A DNA stretch of 64,000 nt, taken from the NCBI RefSeq assembly GCF_022227845.1, contig NZ_JAJNQN010000002.1, positions 186,001-250,000 of the forward strand, read 5' to 3'. Below the pieces are notes generated by a model. The model made no database searches. It was not told where the DNA came from and saw only the letters and a list, made by a program, of their open reading frames with translations. How positions within the stretch are numbered: position 1 is the first letter of the stretch; each line of letters opens with the position of its first letter. Both the position numbers and the translations under genes were made by a program. This document shows, one piece after another, positions 1-8,968 of this stretch. This DNA comes from Ectothiorhodospira lacustris. Its GTDB lineage: Bacteria > Pseudomonadota > Gammaproteobacteria > Ectothiorhodospirales > Ectothiorhodospiraceae.

Positions 1-47
1 ATACTAATTGCGCAGCAGGGATATCAAACGGAACGTCGTGGTAGGAA

Positions 48-75
48 AACTCAAGAGTACCTGTCCCTTACTTTT
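48..75 (+). repeat. Interspersed repeat, copy 1
   Basis: First of four copies of a repeat whose core reads ACTCAAGAGTGCCTGTCCCT; this copy has one change (GTACC for GTGCC) and continues into TTACTTTT. The left part ACTCAAGAGT is itself a small palindrome. It lies directly before the group II intron tail. Similar GGGACAGGCAC-type repeats are, from memory, found near REP-associated (Y1 family) transposases, but no such transposase is in the window. Confidence 0.75.
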
Positions 76-120
76 GCTCCATGGTTACGCCTGAAATCTT
101 CGTATGTTCTCTTCTTATGA

Positions 121-189
121 ACTGCCTAGTGCGGACCCGCATGCTAGGCGGTGTGGGGAGGGCGGGCTAAACACTCGCCCTTACCCGAT
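121..189 (+). mobile_element. 3' end of a group II intron (domains V and VI)
   Basis: The RNA folds as domain V: stem GCCTAG (124-129) with CTAGGC (144-149), upper stem TGCG (130-133) with CGCA (138-141), tetraloop GACC at 134-137 and a two-base bulge at 142-143. It is followed by GGTGTGGGGAGGGCG and a domain VI-like helix (156-164 with 176-186) with an unpaired A at 183, seven bases before the AT at 188-189 expected for the 3' splice site. This matches the usual end of bacterial group II introns. The reverse transcriptase gene would lie to the left, outside the window, or has been lost; a repeat copy at 48-75 may mark a truncation. No exon function is visible after base 189. Confidence 0.75.
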
Positions 190-299
190 TCGCATTTTAT
201 TTATCTTGGAGAAGCACGGAAACGTTACTTTGAATATGACGGTGCTTCTCTCGAATCCTCTGTGGGACTTCCACATCCAGCTTGTGCATTCTTTGAACG

Positions 300-327
300 A
301 ACTCAAGAGTGCCTGTCTCTTAACTTT
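300..327 (+). repeat. Interspersed repeat, copy 2
   Basis: Second copy, with CTGTCTCTTAACTTT in place of CTGTCCCTTACTTT. The stretches between the intron end and this copy (190-299) and from here to 362 contain no gene I can support. Confidence 0.75.
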
Positions 328-362
328 CCCTCTTTCCCTCTTTGGGCGAACACCGGTTCAGA

Positions 363-728
363 TCAGGAGTGCGCATCGCTCACGGAAATCAACATAGAGA
401 TGCCAGTTCCTTCATTCACCCATTCGTTACAACTGGCTGTCAGTTCGCCCTCACCTTTCCTATCGACGTACATACGCGCCCCGTGGACGAATGTATGGAA
501 ATCTTTAACTTTTAGACCATCTTCACACCGTAAGTAGTGCCTGAATCCATCAGTCGGCTGCAGCGCACTAAATGAGAGCATCTTCCAATGATCGAATCCG
601 GGTTCGACCATATTGATTTCAATATCCAGATGGGAGCAGTCCCTTTCAAATTTACTCAAATCAATGGTAGCCAATCTCGCCTCACCGCCATCGATAGTGA
701 CATTTTTGTAGTCGAATTCTTTTATCAA
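363..728 (-). pseudogene. Small gene or gene fragment cut by repeat copy 3
   Basis: A 121-codon reading frame on the minus strand has protein-like composition (for example FDHWKMLSFSALQ and VHGARMYVDRKGEGE), unlike the low-complexity frames around it. Its only start is a TTG that abuts repeat copy 3 at 730-750, with no room for a ribosome binding site. The 5' end has therefore probably been replaced by the repeat and the frame is a remnant. I do not recognise the family. It could instead be a complete short hypothetical gene starting at TTG. Confidence 0.35.
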
Positions 729-729
729 G

Positions 730-750
730 AACTCAAGAGTGCCTGTCCCT
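730..750 (+). repeat. Interspersed repeat, copy 3
   Basis: Exact copy of the core ACTCAAGAGTGCCTGTCCCT, here followed by AGAACTC instead of TTACTTT. The 250 bases from here to copy 4 hold no convincing gene. Confidence 0.8.
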
Positions 751-999
751 AGAACTCACTGTACCGACAACAGCGACGACGATCAGTGGCCTGATAGCCC
801 TCCCCCCTGTTTCAATGGTTTCCTCTCTGCGGTCATGTGCCGAGGATTGTCCTTGGACACTGCTCGTCTGCCGGGGTGGAAATCGACGGGAAATCAGGAC
901 ATAGTAGTGGTTCAGGAGCCGGAAACTGGAGGAAACCCGGGACAGGGGCAGTCGATGTAATGAGTAATCAACCGAAAAACCCACCAAAAAAATCAAGAT

Positions 1000-1036
1000 A
1001 ACTCAAGAGTGCCTGTCCCTTACTTTCTTACTTTCT
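1000..1036 (+). repeat. Interspersed repeat, copy 4
   Basis: Exact copy of the core with the fullest tail (TTACTTTCTTACTTTC). It stands immediately beside the attC-like site at 1048-1123. Confidence 0.8.
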
Positions 1037-1047
1037 TGCCCTTAAGC

Positions 1048-1123
1048 CTTAACGCCCGACACATGCGCCGGTTTGGAGCCGCGAAGCGGCGGAAAAGCGG
1101 TCGCTGTGATGCCGTTTGTTAGC
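1048..1123 (-). repeat. attC: attC-like integron recombination site
   Basis: Read on the minus strand, the element opens with GCTAACAAACGG and ends with GGGCGTTAAGG. Between these it has imperfectly complementary arms (CATCACAGCG against CGCATGTGTCG) and a central CCGCTTCGCGG hairpin. This is the layout of an attC (59-base element): TAAC/GTTA ends, paired inner arms and extrahelical bases. The TAA stop of the gene at 1119-1946 lies inside the opening GCTAAC, which is typical of gene cassettes. No integrase gene is in the window, so this could be a lone cassette or the end of an array. Confidence 0.6.
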
Positions 1124-1946
1124 AACATGGCTCGAAAAGCTCAAAGACCCTACAGTCACTAGAAATGCAGGTTTCCAGTAGCTTTTTTGCGGATGACATT
1201 TTTTCCGGTGAGAAGCACGAAATACCGTTCCTGATAAGATCTCCTTTTGTCAGCATTGCTCGTTTCAATGGAGCAGCAATACAAGCATGATCTGCGTCGA
1301 AGCAAAATATGGGAGTGTCATCATCGTAGTATCTGTCGAGTAATTTGGAGTATAGTGAACGCTCTATCGAGACTTTTGCATTCTGATATTCATCTATGAA
1401 GCCTGGCTCTAGAAAATCGCGTTGCCTATAGTGTATTTGATGTCTCAGCTCCATCAACCATACGTAAACAGGTTTACCCTCTATGGTGTTTGTGGAAAGA
1501 AGGTCGTTCTCACCCACTAAGTCATCAAATATATTAATAACCCCAACATGATCGTTTCGATATCTACTATTACTCCGCTTAAGTGGCGTTTCTCCAGCAC
1601 GAATCTCCCATAAATACTGGGACTGATTCTTTATTAGAGCAAACCCCTTCGCTGCCAGAGATGATCTCAGAAAATAAAACACTGAATAGTAAAATTTCAC
1701 AACAGACCAAGAGTGTCTACCCATTGCAACACTAGCTATACCTTCGCTTAAACTAGCAATACCTTTATAATATAAATCCTCACCATCTTTTAACAATTGA
1801 TCTTTAATGTAGTCTTCATCGCTATGGGAGACCTGATAGCTTTCCAGTTTTGGTCGATAACTATGCCAATTATCAAGATTACTACAGCCAACTGCAGTCT
1901 CAATATATACCTGAACCCGAAATCGATTAAAATTCATATTCATCAT
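1119..1946 (-). CDS. Hypothetical protein paired with a DGQHR-domain protein
   Basis: This 275-residue protein has no family I can name. Its central part is predicted helical, with an aromatic segment (WSVVKFYYSVFYFLRS, about residues 80-95) and a later LMELRHQIHYRQRDF (about 165-180). This is reminiscent of HEPN-like helical folds, but I cannot confirm that. The start ATG lies 20 bases inside the upstream gene, so the two are translationally coupled and probably work together. The stop codon falls inside an attC-like site. Codon and base use are much more AT-rich than in the chromosome to the right, which points to horizontal transfer. Function unknown; regulation or defence is a guess from the partner. 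Confidence 0.7.
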   Translation of the reverse strand: MMNMNFNRFRVQVYIETAVGCSNLDNWHSYRPKLESYQVSHSDEDYIKDQLLKDGEDLYYKGIASLSEGIASVAMGRHSWSVVKFYYSVFYFLRSSLAAKGFALIKNQSQYLWEIRAGETPLKRSNSRYRNDHVGVINIFDDLVGENDLLSTNTIEGKPVYVWLMELRHQIHYRQRDFLEPGFIDEYQNAKVSIERSLYSKLLDRYYDDDTPIFCFDADHACIAAPLKRAMLTKGDLIRNGISCFSPEKMSSAKKLLETCISSDCRVFELFEPCC

Positions 1947-2973
1947 AGCTTGGCAGGGAGTTAATTACACTAGACTCAAGGTATTCTTTAACTTTCTTTC
2001 TGGCTGTTTTTCCGTCTAACCCCTTCATTTCATCCCAAGCAAGCAAGTTGTCATATGGGAGGTCAATAATTTTTTTCATGGTTTCAATTGTAAATGACTT
2101 TCTTTCCGCACATTTCAACATGAGGGTGCCGGTTAAATAATCTACCGCTCCATTGAAACCTGCTGCTTTTAAAAATGGATTCTTAGATTTAGATGTCCAT
2201 AATTTTTCGTGCTGGTAAAAATCCTTCATCACAGAGAAGAAATTTTCAATGACTGTTTTCTGGTGTTTGAAGCTCGGTAAATTTACGGTGTAAAAAACAC
2301 CATCTCTTCCCAAGTGTTGCTTAAAAGAAGAAACGAAAGTTGAAAGCTCTATGCTACCCGACCCTCTAGGAGCACCCGGCAATTTGATGCTTTTATAAAG
2401 AGGAGATTCCGGGTCATCATTTAGCTCCTTTGCAATATCGGTAGCTCTTATAACAACGTGCTCTGCATCATCGATTGCTTCACCAAACAAATCGTAGATC
2501 AAGCTTTTCGGGACGGGCTTTTGCTCAGTGTTAATGTTTAGAAAAATCTTCGCAGCCTGAGGTGTTGTCAAATGCTCTGAGAGCGTAACTATTACCTCCT
2601 GATCGCCAATTCCATCTTCTTCCTTCATTGCTTCTTCTAGCCCAGCCAGCCTATGCTGCCCATCAATAACTTGAGCTCCTGCAGGAACAAGTGGGATTTC
2701 TATGTTCTGCGCCTGTCTTTTGGGCGAAAAATTGTCATCTGTCCAGTTCAAAATAAATGAGTTAAAAAACATGTTTCCGTCGAGAACATAATTTTTTATG
2801 TCTTTTATTCGACGTTTATTTAGTATTCTCTGAACCGCACCTTCTTCATCATCTTTGCCTCTCACTGCAACATAATGTATGTGCAGAAGGTCACGAACCT
2901 TCATTGAGAACGTAAACGCAGGTATTTCCCCGAAAGAAGTCTCAAAATATTCTGTTTTATATGTGTCCTGCAT
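1927..2973 (-). CDS. DGQHR-domain protein (DndB-like)
   Basis: This 348-residue protein carries the diagnostic motif DGQHRLAG at residues 104-111. It is preceded by an RIKDIKNYV segment and a long N-terminal beta-rich region typical of DGQHR (DndB/ParB-like) proteins. Characterised relatives occur in DNA phosphorothioation (dnd) and other DNA-modification or defence loci, where DndB acts as a transcriptional regulator; no dnd sulfurtransferase genes are visible here. GGAG five bases before the ATG supports the start. It overlaps the downstream partner by 20 bases and shares its AT-rich composition. A defence or regulatory role is inferred from the family only. Confidence 0.8.
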   Translation of the reverse strand: MQDTYKTEYFETSFGEIPAFTFSMKVRDLLHIHYVAVRGKDDEEGAVQRILNKRRIKDIKNYVLDGNMFFNSFILNWTDDNFSPKRQAQNIEIPLVPAGAQVIDGQHRLAGLEEAMKEEDGIGDQEVIVTLSEHLTTPQAAKIFLNINTEQKPVPKSLIYDLFGEAIDDAEHVVIRATDIAKELNDDPESPLYKSIKLPGAPRGSGSIELSTFVSSFKQHLGRDGVFYTVNLPSFKHQKTVIENFFSVMKDFYQHEKLWTSKSKNPFLKAAGFNGAVDYLTGTLMLKCAERKSFTIETMKKIIDLPYDNLLAWDEMKGLDGKTARKKVKEYLESSVINSLPSYDEYEF

Positions 2974-3544
2974 ACTTACTCCTTATTTCTTAAATTTTGC
3001 TAACAGCTTTAATGGATAGAATCCGCATTTCTCAGGAAAGGCAGATTCCGCATAGCACACCCCAGTAACCCGCTTCACCTCCAACCAACAACACACCCAT
3101 CTTCCGTCCCGCCCCCACAACCCTCTGATTCAAAAAGCCATCCAGCCCGAAAAGGTACGCCCAACGCAGCCCCCCCAATGATTGAAGGCACCCACGCGGT
3201 CGTGTGCTATACGGATTCTGTATAAGTTGACATGCACGGAATGAGATACAACGTTCGCCGGGCGATACCGACGCATTCCGTTCAACCCTGGAGATGAAAC
3301 ACGGACCCGCCCGGCAAACAGTAAAACGTCGCACTGATGGCAACAGGCCGGCGGCTTCGCGTCCGCGATGAGGAATGTGATCGGGGATTGATCAAGGTGA
3401 GATGCCGCGGCCCTACCCCATTCGGGCCGCACGGGTTCCCTGTACTCCATGACCTTTTCCAATGCATGGTCCTGAAGTCGAGATTAGCCGATTTTGTGAC
3501 GCAATTCCTGTTTCAGGTCAGGTTTATTCTGCAATCAGCGCCAT
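2974..3544. other. Intergenic boundary between accessory patch and chromosome
   Basis: I see no gene here. Close to the DGQHR start, the minus strand has GTTAGCAAAATTT (about 2996-3008), whose GTTAGC resembles an integron crossover point, but no folding arms accompany it. ATCCGCAT and ATTCCGCAT at about 3020-3055 form a short direct repeat. Base composition changes from AT-rich to GC-rich across this stretch, so it probably holds the right-hand junction of the acquired DNA. Confidence 0.5.
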
Positions 3545-4072
3545 TCAATCCACGCCGGACAGGTGGCTCTCCATAGCCAGCCAGTCTTCGATGGCGGTGG
3601 GCCGGGGCGGTGTTTCCGGGGTGAAGCCCAGGGATTTGGCAAAGACCCGTTCCGGGGCCACATGGCCGCCCTTGCAGCGGATCAGTCCCTTCACCAGGCC
3701 GATGGCCACGGTGCGCCCCTGCCGCACGAAGCGTTGTTCCATGTAGAACCACTTGTCGTCCCAGTAGAGCACCCGGGTGCGCAGTTCGAAGCGCTCGAAG
3801 GGCATGAGGGAGCGGCGCCAGCGCATCATGGACGAGGCAATGACCGGCATCCATTTTTCCTGCACCACCAGCCTGCCCATGCCGCTGCGGAACATCAGGT
3901 CCACCCGCCCCAGATCCATCAGCAGCAGAAACCGGGCGTTGTTCATGTGGCGGTTCAGATCCAGGTCGTTGGGCAGTACCCGCATCCGCAGCACCGACTC
4001 GTCCAGGGGACCCAGACGGGGCCGGAAACGCATGGTGATCATCAGCAGAAGCAGCCGGAAGTACAGGTTCAT
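3545..4072 (-). CDS. Acyl-CoA thioesterase-like hotdog protein
   Basis: This 175-residue protein has the hotdog thioesterase signature PNDLDLNRHMNNARF at about residues 34-48, followed by the long helix of the fold. This resembles the 4HBT_2/THEM6-type subfamily, whose members cleave acyl-CoA or related thioesters. CAGGAG nine bases before the ATG fixes the start. The gene is divergent from fadL, and the 149-base gap holds a PsrA-like palindrome that could serve both genes. Together with the beta-oxidation genes to the right, this suggests a role in acyl-CoA turnover. The exact substrate cannot be told. Confidence 0.75.
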   Translation of the reverse strand: MNLYFRLLLLMITMRFRPRLGPLDESVLRMRVLPNDLDLNRHMNNARFLLLMDLGRVDLMFRSGMGRLVVQEKWMPVIASSMMRWRRSLMPFERFELRTRVLYWDDKWFYMEQRFVRQGRTVAIGLVKGLIRCKGGHVAPERVFAKSLGFTPETPPRPTAIEDWLAMESHLSGVD

Positions 4073-4155
4073 CCGTTCGGACTCCTGGGGGTGGGCAATG
4101 CCCCGAGTGTTTCAAACGCTTGAAAGAAAATCAAGGCCTACATAAGCTCATAAGC

Positions 4156-4171
4156 GATCGAACAAACGATC
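4156..4171. promoter_or_regulatory. PsrA-like operator between thioesterase and fadL
   Basis: GATCGAACAAACGATC has perfect five-base arms (GATCG/CGATC) around AACAAA. On the other strand it reads GTTTGTTC, close to the GTTTGTTTG form found before the acyl-CoA ligase. Weakest of the five related sites in this window. Confidence 0.5.
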
Positions 4172-4221
4172 AAATTAGAACGAATAAACCACCATGGATC
4201 CAAGGTTGAGGAGGCGCAATC

Positions 4222-5568
4222 ATGCGCAATGACAGCAGTGATGGACGTTTCACCCGCCGCCGTGCCTGGCAGGCGGCCTTGCCCGGCGCCCTGCTGATGA
4301 GTGCCCTGTCCGGCGGCGCCCAGGGGGCCGCCTTCGCCCTCAAGGAGCAGAGCGCCGCCGCCCTGGGCAATGCCTTTGCGGGGGCCACGGCGGGGGCGGA
4401 GGACATCAGTTACAGTTTTTTCAATCCCGCCGCCCTGGCCTACGGCACCGGGACCGAGATCTCTCTGGTGGGCAGCCTGATCCTGCCGCAGTTCGAATAT
4501 GCCTCGGACAACTCGGCGGCCGGTCTGCCCTACCCCGGTGCCCATCGCAGCAAGAGCGATCAGGGGGCCTTTGTGCCGGCGGCCTTCGTGGCGCGGGATC
4601 TGGGTGAAGGGCTGCGCCTGGGGCTGGGCGTGACGGTGCCCTATGGTCTGGAGACCGATTATGTCCGCCGCTGGGTGGGCCGTTACGATGCCATCAATAC
4701 CGACCTGATCACCGTGGACATCAATCCCACCCTGGCCTGGCGGGTGTCTCCCCGGCTGGCCCTGGGGATCGGTCTATCGGCCCAGTATGCGGATGCCAGC
4801 CTGAGCGGTGCCGTGCCGGGGGCGGGCATCACCCCGGACACCGACGGCAAGATAGAGATAGAGGGGGACGACTGGACCTACGGCTTCAATCTGGGCCTGC
4901 TCTATGAACCCGTGGCGGGCACGCGCCTGGGGCTGGCCTACCGTTCCCGCATCAGCCATGAGCTGTCGGGCCACGCCCGCTATACCCCGGCCGGTCTGGG
5001 ACCGGTCACCGCCGCCCCCCAGAAGGTGGGCGGCACGGCCAAGCTGGAGCTGCCGGAGACCGTCGGTCTCGGTCTGCATCAGGACATCGGGCCTCGCTGG
5101 TCGGTGATGGCGGACGCTACCTGGACCCGCTGGAGCCGCTTCGACGAACTGCGCATCCGGTTTGCGGATGACATCGCCCTGGCCACGGACCCGGTCACCG
5201 GCCTGCCCATCAGCGCCATTTCCGAGAGCGTGGATGAATACAGCTGGCAGGACACCTGGTTCCTGGCCGTGGGCGTCAGCTATCGGGTCAATGAACGCTG
5301 GGCCCTGAGAGGCGGGCTCGCCCATGACGAGAGCCCGGTGAGCACCTGCTGCCGCACCCCGCGCATCCCCGACGATGACCGCACCTGGATGACCGTGGGG
5401 GCTACGTTCCAGCCGTCCGACCGGACCCGCCTGGATCTAGGGTACGCCTACATCCGCCTCCAGGACGCGGACATCGTGCTCAACGAGGAATCGACCCTGC
5501 CCGAGATCCCCGGTGGCTATGAAAGCTCGGTGCAGATCCTCACCGCTTCGTTCAATCATCGTTTCTGA
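4222..5568 (+). CDS. fadL: FadL-type outer-membrane fatty acid transporter
   Basis: This 448-residue beta-barrel protein begins with a signal peptide (positive start, hydrophobic stretch to about residue 36). The mature N-terminus AAFALKEQSAAALGNAFAG, followed by DISYSFFNPAAL, is the hallmark of the FadL/OmpP1/TodX family, which takes up long-chain fatty acids and other hydrophobic compounds across the outer membrane. It ends in a C-terminal aromatic residue (NHRF), as expected for a BAM-assembled barrel. GAGGAGG lies just before the ATG. The PsrA-like site upstream and the nearby fad genes support fatty-acid uptake over aromatic hydrocarbons. Confidence 0.88.
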   Translation: MRNDSSDGRFTRRRAWQAALPGALLMSALSGGAQGAAFALKEQSAAALGNAFAGATAGAEDISYSFFNPAALAYGTGTEISLVGSLILPQFEYASDNSAAGLPYPGAHRSKSDQGAFVPAAFVARDLGEGLRLGLGVTVPYGLETDYVRRWVGRYDAINTDLITVDINPTLAWRVSPRLALGIGLSAQYADASLSGAVPGAGITPDTDGKIEIEGDDWTYGFNLGLLYEPVAGTRLGLAYRSRISHELSGHARYTPAGLGPVTAAPQKVGGTAKLELPETVGLGLHQDIGPRWSVMADATWTRWSRFDELRIRFADDIALATDPVTGLPISAISESVDEYSWQDTWFLAVGVSYRVNERWALRGGLAHDESPVSTCCRTPRIPDDDRTWMTVGATFQPSDRTRLDLGYAYIRLQDADIVLNEESTLPEIPGGYESSVQILTASFNHRF

Positions 5569-5600
5569 TCCGGAGGGGCGGATGCGGGCCGCCATGGGCA

Positions 5601-6515
5601 TCATGCCGTCGGCGGTTCCGCGCGGTCCCGGAGGGTGCGCGCCAGCGCGATGAAGGCCCGCAGATAGTCAATGTCGGCATCGGCTTGCCGGGTACCAAGA
5701 AAGATCTGCTTGGCGATGCCCTGCGCCCCCAGCGGCACCGAGGTCAGGTCAAGCCGCTGGGCATGTTCCTCCACCAGCCAGCGCGGCAGGGCCGCCACGC
5801 CGCGTCCGCCGGCCACCATCTGCAGCATGATGTCGGTGGTCTCGATGGGCTTGTGACGCTTGGGCCGGATGCCCGCCGGCAGGAGGAATCGGGTGTAGAT
5901 GTCGAGCCGGTCGATGGCCACCGGATAGGTGATCAACGTCTCTTCCGCGAGCTGCGCCGGCTCCACGAAGGGGACATGGCAGAGGCGATGCCCCTTGCCG
6001 ACCACGAGCACCTGCTCATAGTCGAACACCGGCTCGAACCGCAGGCCGCGGGTGTAGAGGGGATCGGGCGTGACCAGCAGGTCGATCTCGTGGCCGAACA
6101 ACGCGCCGATGCCGCCGAACTGGAATTCCTGCTTCACGTCCACGTCCACGTCCGGCCAGGCGTCAAGGTAGGGGGCGACCACCTTCAGCAGCCACTGATA
6201 GCAGGGATGGCATTCGATGCCGATGCGCAGGGCGCCGCGCTCCCCCTGGGCGAATTGCCGCAGACGGGCTTCCGCGTGGGCAAATTGGGGCAGCAGGCGA
6301 TGGGCCACCGCCAGCAGATATTCACCCGCCTGGGTCGGCCGCAGACTTCGGCCCTCCCGGTACCAGATGGCCACGCCGAGCTGCGCTTCCAGCTTGCGCA
6401 CCGCATGGCTCAGGGCCGACTGGGTGAGATGCAGGTGCTCGGCGGCGGCGGTCAGGGAGCCGTGCTGATCCACGGCACGGATGATCGCCAGATGGGAACG
6501 GTCCAGGTGTGTCAT
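5601..6515 (-). CDS. metR: LysR-family regulator, MetR-like
   Basis: This 304-residue LysR-type regulator has an N-terminal winged helix ([20 protein letters not shown], about residues 18-37) and a C-terminal effector-binding domain. It is divergent from metE with a 112-base gap containing TGAA/TTCA palindromes, the classical arrangement of metR, whose product activates metE with homocysteine as co-effector. Position and length agree with MetR; the symbol rests on context and overall resemblance rather than on a diagnostic residue. Confidence 0.85.
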   Translation of the reverse strand: MTHLDRSHLAIIRAVDQHGSLTAAAEHLHLTQSALSHAVRKLEAQLGVAIWYREGRSLRPTQAGEYLLAVAHRLLPQFAHAEARLRQFAQGERGALRIGIECHPCYQWLLKVVAPYLDAWPDVDVDVKQEFQFGGIGALFGHEIDLLVTPDPLYTRGLRFEPVFDYEQVLVVGKGHRLCHVPFVEPAQLAEETLITYPVAIDRLDIYTRFLLPAGIRPKRHKPIETTDIMLQMVAGGRGVAALPRWLVEEHAQRLDLTSVPLGAQGIAKQIFLGTRQADADIDYLRAFIALARTLRDRAEPPTA

Positions 6516-6529
6516 GGCATCCGCCTCAC

Positions 6530-6575
6530 ATGAATTTCATACATGTTTTGATGAAATAAAACCATTTTTATTCAT
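6530..6575. promoter_or_regulatory. MetR-type binding sites in the metR-metE gap
   Basis: ATGAATTTCAT (6530-6540) is an almost perfect palindrome. From 6551 to 6575 a second inverted repeat pairs ATGAAATAAAA with TTTTTATTCAT. Both resemble the TGAA...TTCA sites to which MetR binds before metE and metR. The gap is too short for a cobalamin riboswitch and none is seen. Confidence 0.5.
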
Positions 6576-6627
6576 GGTAATGGCCGATCAGAATGGTGTC
6601 ATCCATTCACCACTCAGGACAATCGGC

Positions 6628-8919
6628 ATGGCCATCACGCACAACCTCGGCTTTCCCCGCATCGGTGCCAGGCGGGAATTGAAGTTCGCTCTGGAATCTT
6701 ACTGGAAGGGTGAGTCATCCCTGGATGCCCTCAAGGCGGTGGGCGCCCAGCTGCGCGCGCGCCACTGGGAGGACCAGGCAGGTCTGGATCGGGTACCGGT
6801 GGGGGATTTCGCCTTCTATGACCAGATGCTCGACATGAGCTTTACGCTGGGCAACCTGCCCGAGCGCGTACAAGGCTTCGAAGGGGATGCGCTGGACAAC
6901 TATTTCCGTGTCGCCCGCGGGCGCTCGGCGCCCGAAGCGGATGCCCGGGCCCGTTGCGGAGGCGTCGCCGCCGGCGAGATGACCAAGTGGCTCGACACCA
7001 ATTATCACTACATCGTGCCGGAATTCACCGCCGACACGGCTTTCAGGCTTGATGCCTCCCGTCTGCTGGCGCAGCTGGAGGAAGCCAGGGCACAAGGCGT
7101 GAGCGCCAAGCCGGTCATCATCGGTCCGGTGACCTATCTGGCGCTGGGCAAGTCGAAGGATGGGGCCGACCGCCTCGCCCTGCTCGATCGCCTGCTGCCG
7201 GTGTACGGAGAACTGCTGAACACCCTGGCGGCCCATGGGGTCGAGTGGGTGCAGATCGACGAACCCATCCTCGTCACGGAACTGGACGCGCCGTGGCGCC
7301 ATGCCTTCGAGGACGCCTATCACACCCTCAAGAGCGTGCCCGTGAAGCTGCTGCTGGCGACCTATTTCGGCGAACTCCAGGACCAGCGCTATCTGGTCGC
7401 CAACCTGCCCGTGGCCGGCCTGCACATCGACGCCATCAACGGCCGCGATGACGTCATGCCGCTGCTGAACCTGTTGCCTTCCGGCAAGGTGCTGTCGCTG
7501 GGTGTCATCAACGGGCGCAATATCTGGAAGACCGATCTGAACGGGGTGCTGGACTGGCTGGAGCCGATCCACGCGCAGCTCGGCGAGCGCCTGTGGATCG
7601 CGCCGTCCTGCTCCCTGCTGCATGTGCCGGTGGACCTGGACAGCGAGCGCAAGCTGGATGGCGAGATCCAGTCCTGGCTGGCCTTCGCCAGGCAGAAGCT
7701 GGAGGAACTGCGCATCCTGGCGACAGCCCTGAATCAGGGGCGCGAGGCGGTCAGGGCCGAACTGGACGCCAACCGCGCCGCCATCGAGGCGCGCCGACAC
7801 TCTCCCCGGGTGAACAATCCGACCGTGAAGGCGGCCATCGACGGGATCGATGCCGGCATGGGCCGGCGCCTGAGCCCCTATGCCGAGCGTGCTATCCGGC
7901 AGGCGGCGCGGCTCCAGCTGCCGAAGTTCCCCACCACCACCATCGGCTCGTTCCCGCAGACCAGCGAAATCCGGGTGGCGCGGCGGCGTTTCAAGGCGGG
8001 TGAGATCGACGCGGCAGCCTATCAGGAGATCATGCACGGGGAGATCGCGGGCTGTGTGCGCGAGCAGGAGGCGCTTGGGCTGGACGTGCTGGTGCACGGC
8101 GAGGCCGAGCGCAACGATATGGTGGAGTATTTCGGTGAACAGCTCGACGGCTACGCCTTCAGCCAGTTCGGCTGGGTGCAGTCCTACGGCTCCCGCTGCG
8201 TCAAGCCACCCATCCTGTTCGGCGACATCAGCCGCCCGCGGCCGATGACCGTGGACTGGATCAGCCATGCCCAGTCGCTCACTGAAAAACCCATGAAGGG
8301 TATGCTCACCGGCCCGGTGACCATCCTCAACTGGTCCTTTGTGCGCGACGACCAGCCGCGCGCGGTGTCCTGTCGGCAGCTGGCGCTGGCCATCCGCGAG
8401 GAGGTGCTGGACCTGGAAAAGGCCGGCGTGGGCATCATCCAGATCGACGAGGCGGCACTGCGCGAGGGCCTTCCCCTGCGTCGTTCCCAGTGGCAAGACT
8501 ATCTGGACTGGGCGGTGGAATCCTTCCGCATCACCGCCAACGGGGTGGGCGACGAGACCCAGATCCACACCCACATGTGCTACTCGGAGTTCAACGACAT
8601 CATCGAGTCGATCGCCGCCATGGATGCCGACGTGATCACCATCGAGACCTCGCGCTCCGACATGGAACTGCTGGATGCCTTCGACCGTTTCAAGTACCCC
8701 AACGAGATCGGACCCGGCGTCTATGACATCCACTCGCCCAACATCCCGACCGAAGCCCACATGGTCGACCTGATGACCAAGGCCGCGGCGCGGATTCCCG
8801 CCGAACGCCTGTGGGTGAATCCGGATTGCGGCCTCAAGACCCGCCAGTGGGGCGAGGTGATCCCGGCCCTGACCCGGATGGTGGCCGCCGCAAAGACGCT
8901 GCGTGCCGGATATGCATGA
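6628..8919 (+). CDS. metE: Cobalamin-independent methionine synthase MetE
   Basis: This 763-residue enzyme transfers a methyl group from 5-methyltetrahydropteroyl-triglutamate to homocysteine without B12. The start ATG at 6628 gives the family N-terminus [20 protein letters not shown]; the frame stays open further upstream, but that part lies in the regulatory gap. The C-terminal half starts at [12 protein letters not shown] and carries the zinc ligands in HTHMCYSEF and [10 protein letters not shown]. Its length matches the family (about 755-765). It is notable that a strain with a large cobalamin operon also keeps MetE, as many bacteria do when B12 supply varies. Confidence 0.96.
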   Translation: MAITHNLGFPRIGARRELKFALESYWKGESSLDALKAVGAQLRARHWEDQAGLDRVPVGDFAFYDQMLDMSFTLGNLPERVQGFEGDALDNYFRVARGRSAPEADARARCGGVAAGEMTKWLDTNYHYIVPEFTADTAFRLDASRLLAQLEEARAQGVSAKPVIIGPVTYLALGKSKDGADRLALLDRLLPVYGELLNTLAAHGVEWVQIDEPILVTELDAPWRHAFEDAYHTLKSVPVKLLLATYFGELQDQRYLVANLPVAGLHIDAINGRDDVMPLLNLLPSGKVLSLGVINGRNIWKTDLNGVLDWLEPIHAQLGERLWIAPSCSLLHVPVDLDSERKLDGEIQSWLAFARQKLEELRILATALNQGREAVRAELDANRAAIEARRHSPRVNNPTVKAAIDGIDAGMGRRLSPYAERAIRQAARLQLPKFPTTTIGSFPQTSEIRVARRRFKAGEIDAAAYQEIMHGEIAGCVREQEALGLDVLVHGEAERNDMVEYFGEQLDGYAFSQFGWVQSYGSRCVKPPILFGDISRPRPMTVDWISHAQSLTEKPMKGMLTGPVTILNWSFVRDDQPRAVSCRQLALAIREEVLDLEKAGVGIIQIDEAALREGLPLRRSQWQDYLDWAVESFRITANGVGDETQIHTHMCYSEFNDIIESIAAMDADVITIETSRSDMELLDAFDRFKYPNEIGPGVYDIHSPNIPTEAHMVDLMTKAAARIPAERLWVNPDCGLKTRQWGEVIPALTRMVAAAKTLRAGYA

Positions 8920-8922
8920 ACA

Positions 8923-8950
8923 GGGTTGCCGGGCCAAGACCCGGCAACCC
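8923..8950. terminator. Hairpin between convergent metE and fadE
   Basis: An 11-base perfect stem (GGGTTGCCGGG with CCCGGCAACCC) has a six-base loop. It stands 4 bases after the metE stop and 18 bases from the fadE stop on the other strand. There is no T-run, so a factor-assisted or bidirectional terminator is likely. Confidence 0.55.
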
Positions 8951-8968
8951 CCAAGACCCGCCACGGGC

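Noticed and set aside
151-537. Plus-strand frame of 128 codons crossing the group II intron end and repeat copy 2
   Set aside because: It would translate through structured intron RNA and a repeat; no ribosome site and no family resemblance.
48-1036. CRISPR array
   Set aside because: Only four repeats, irregular spacing of 250-430 bases and no cas genes.
3032-3576. Several short frames in the 3.0-3.5 kb gap
   Set aside because: They overlap one another on both strands, lack ribosome sites and show no recognisable protein.
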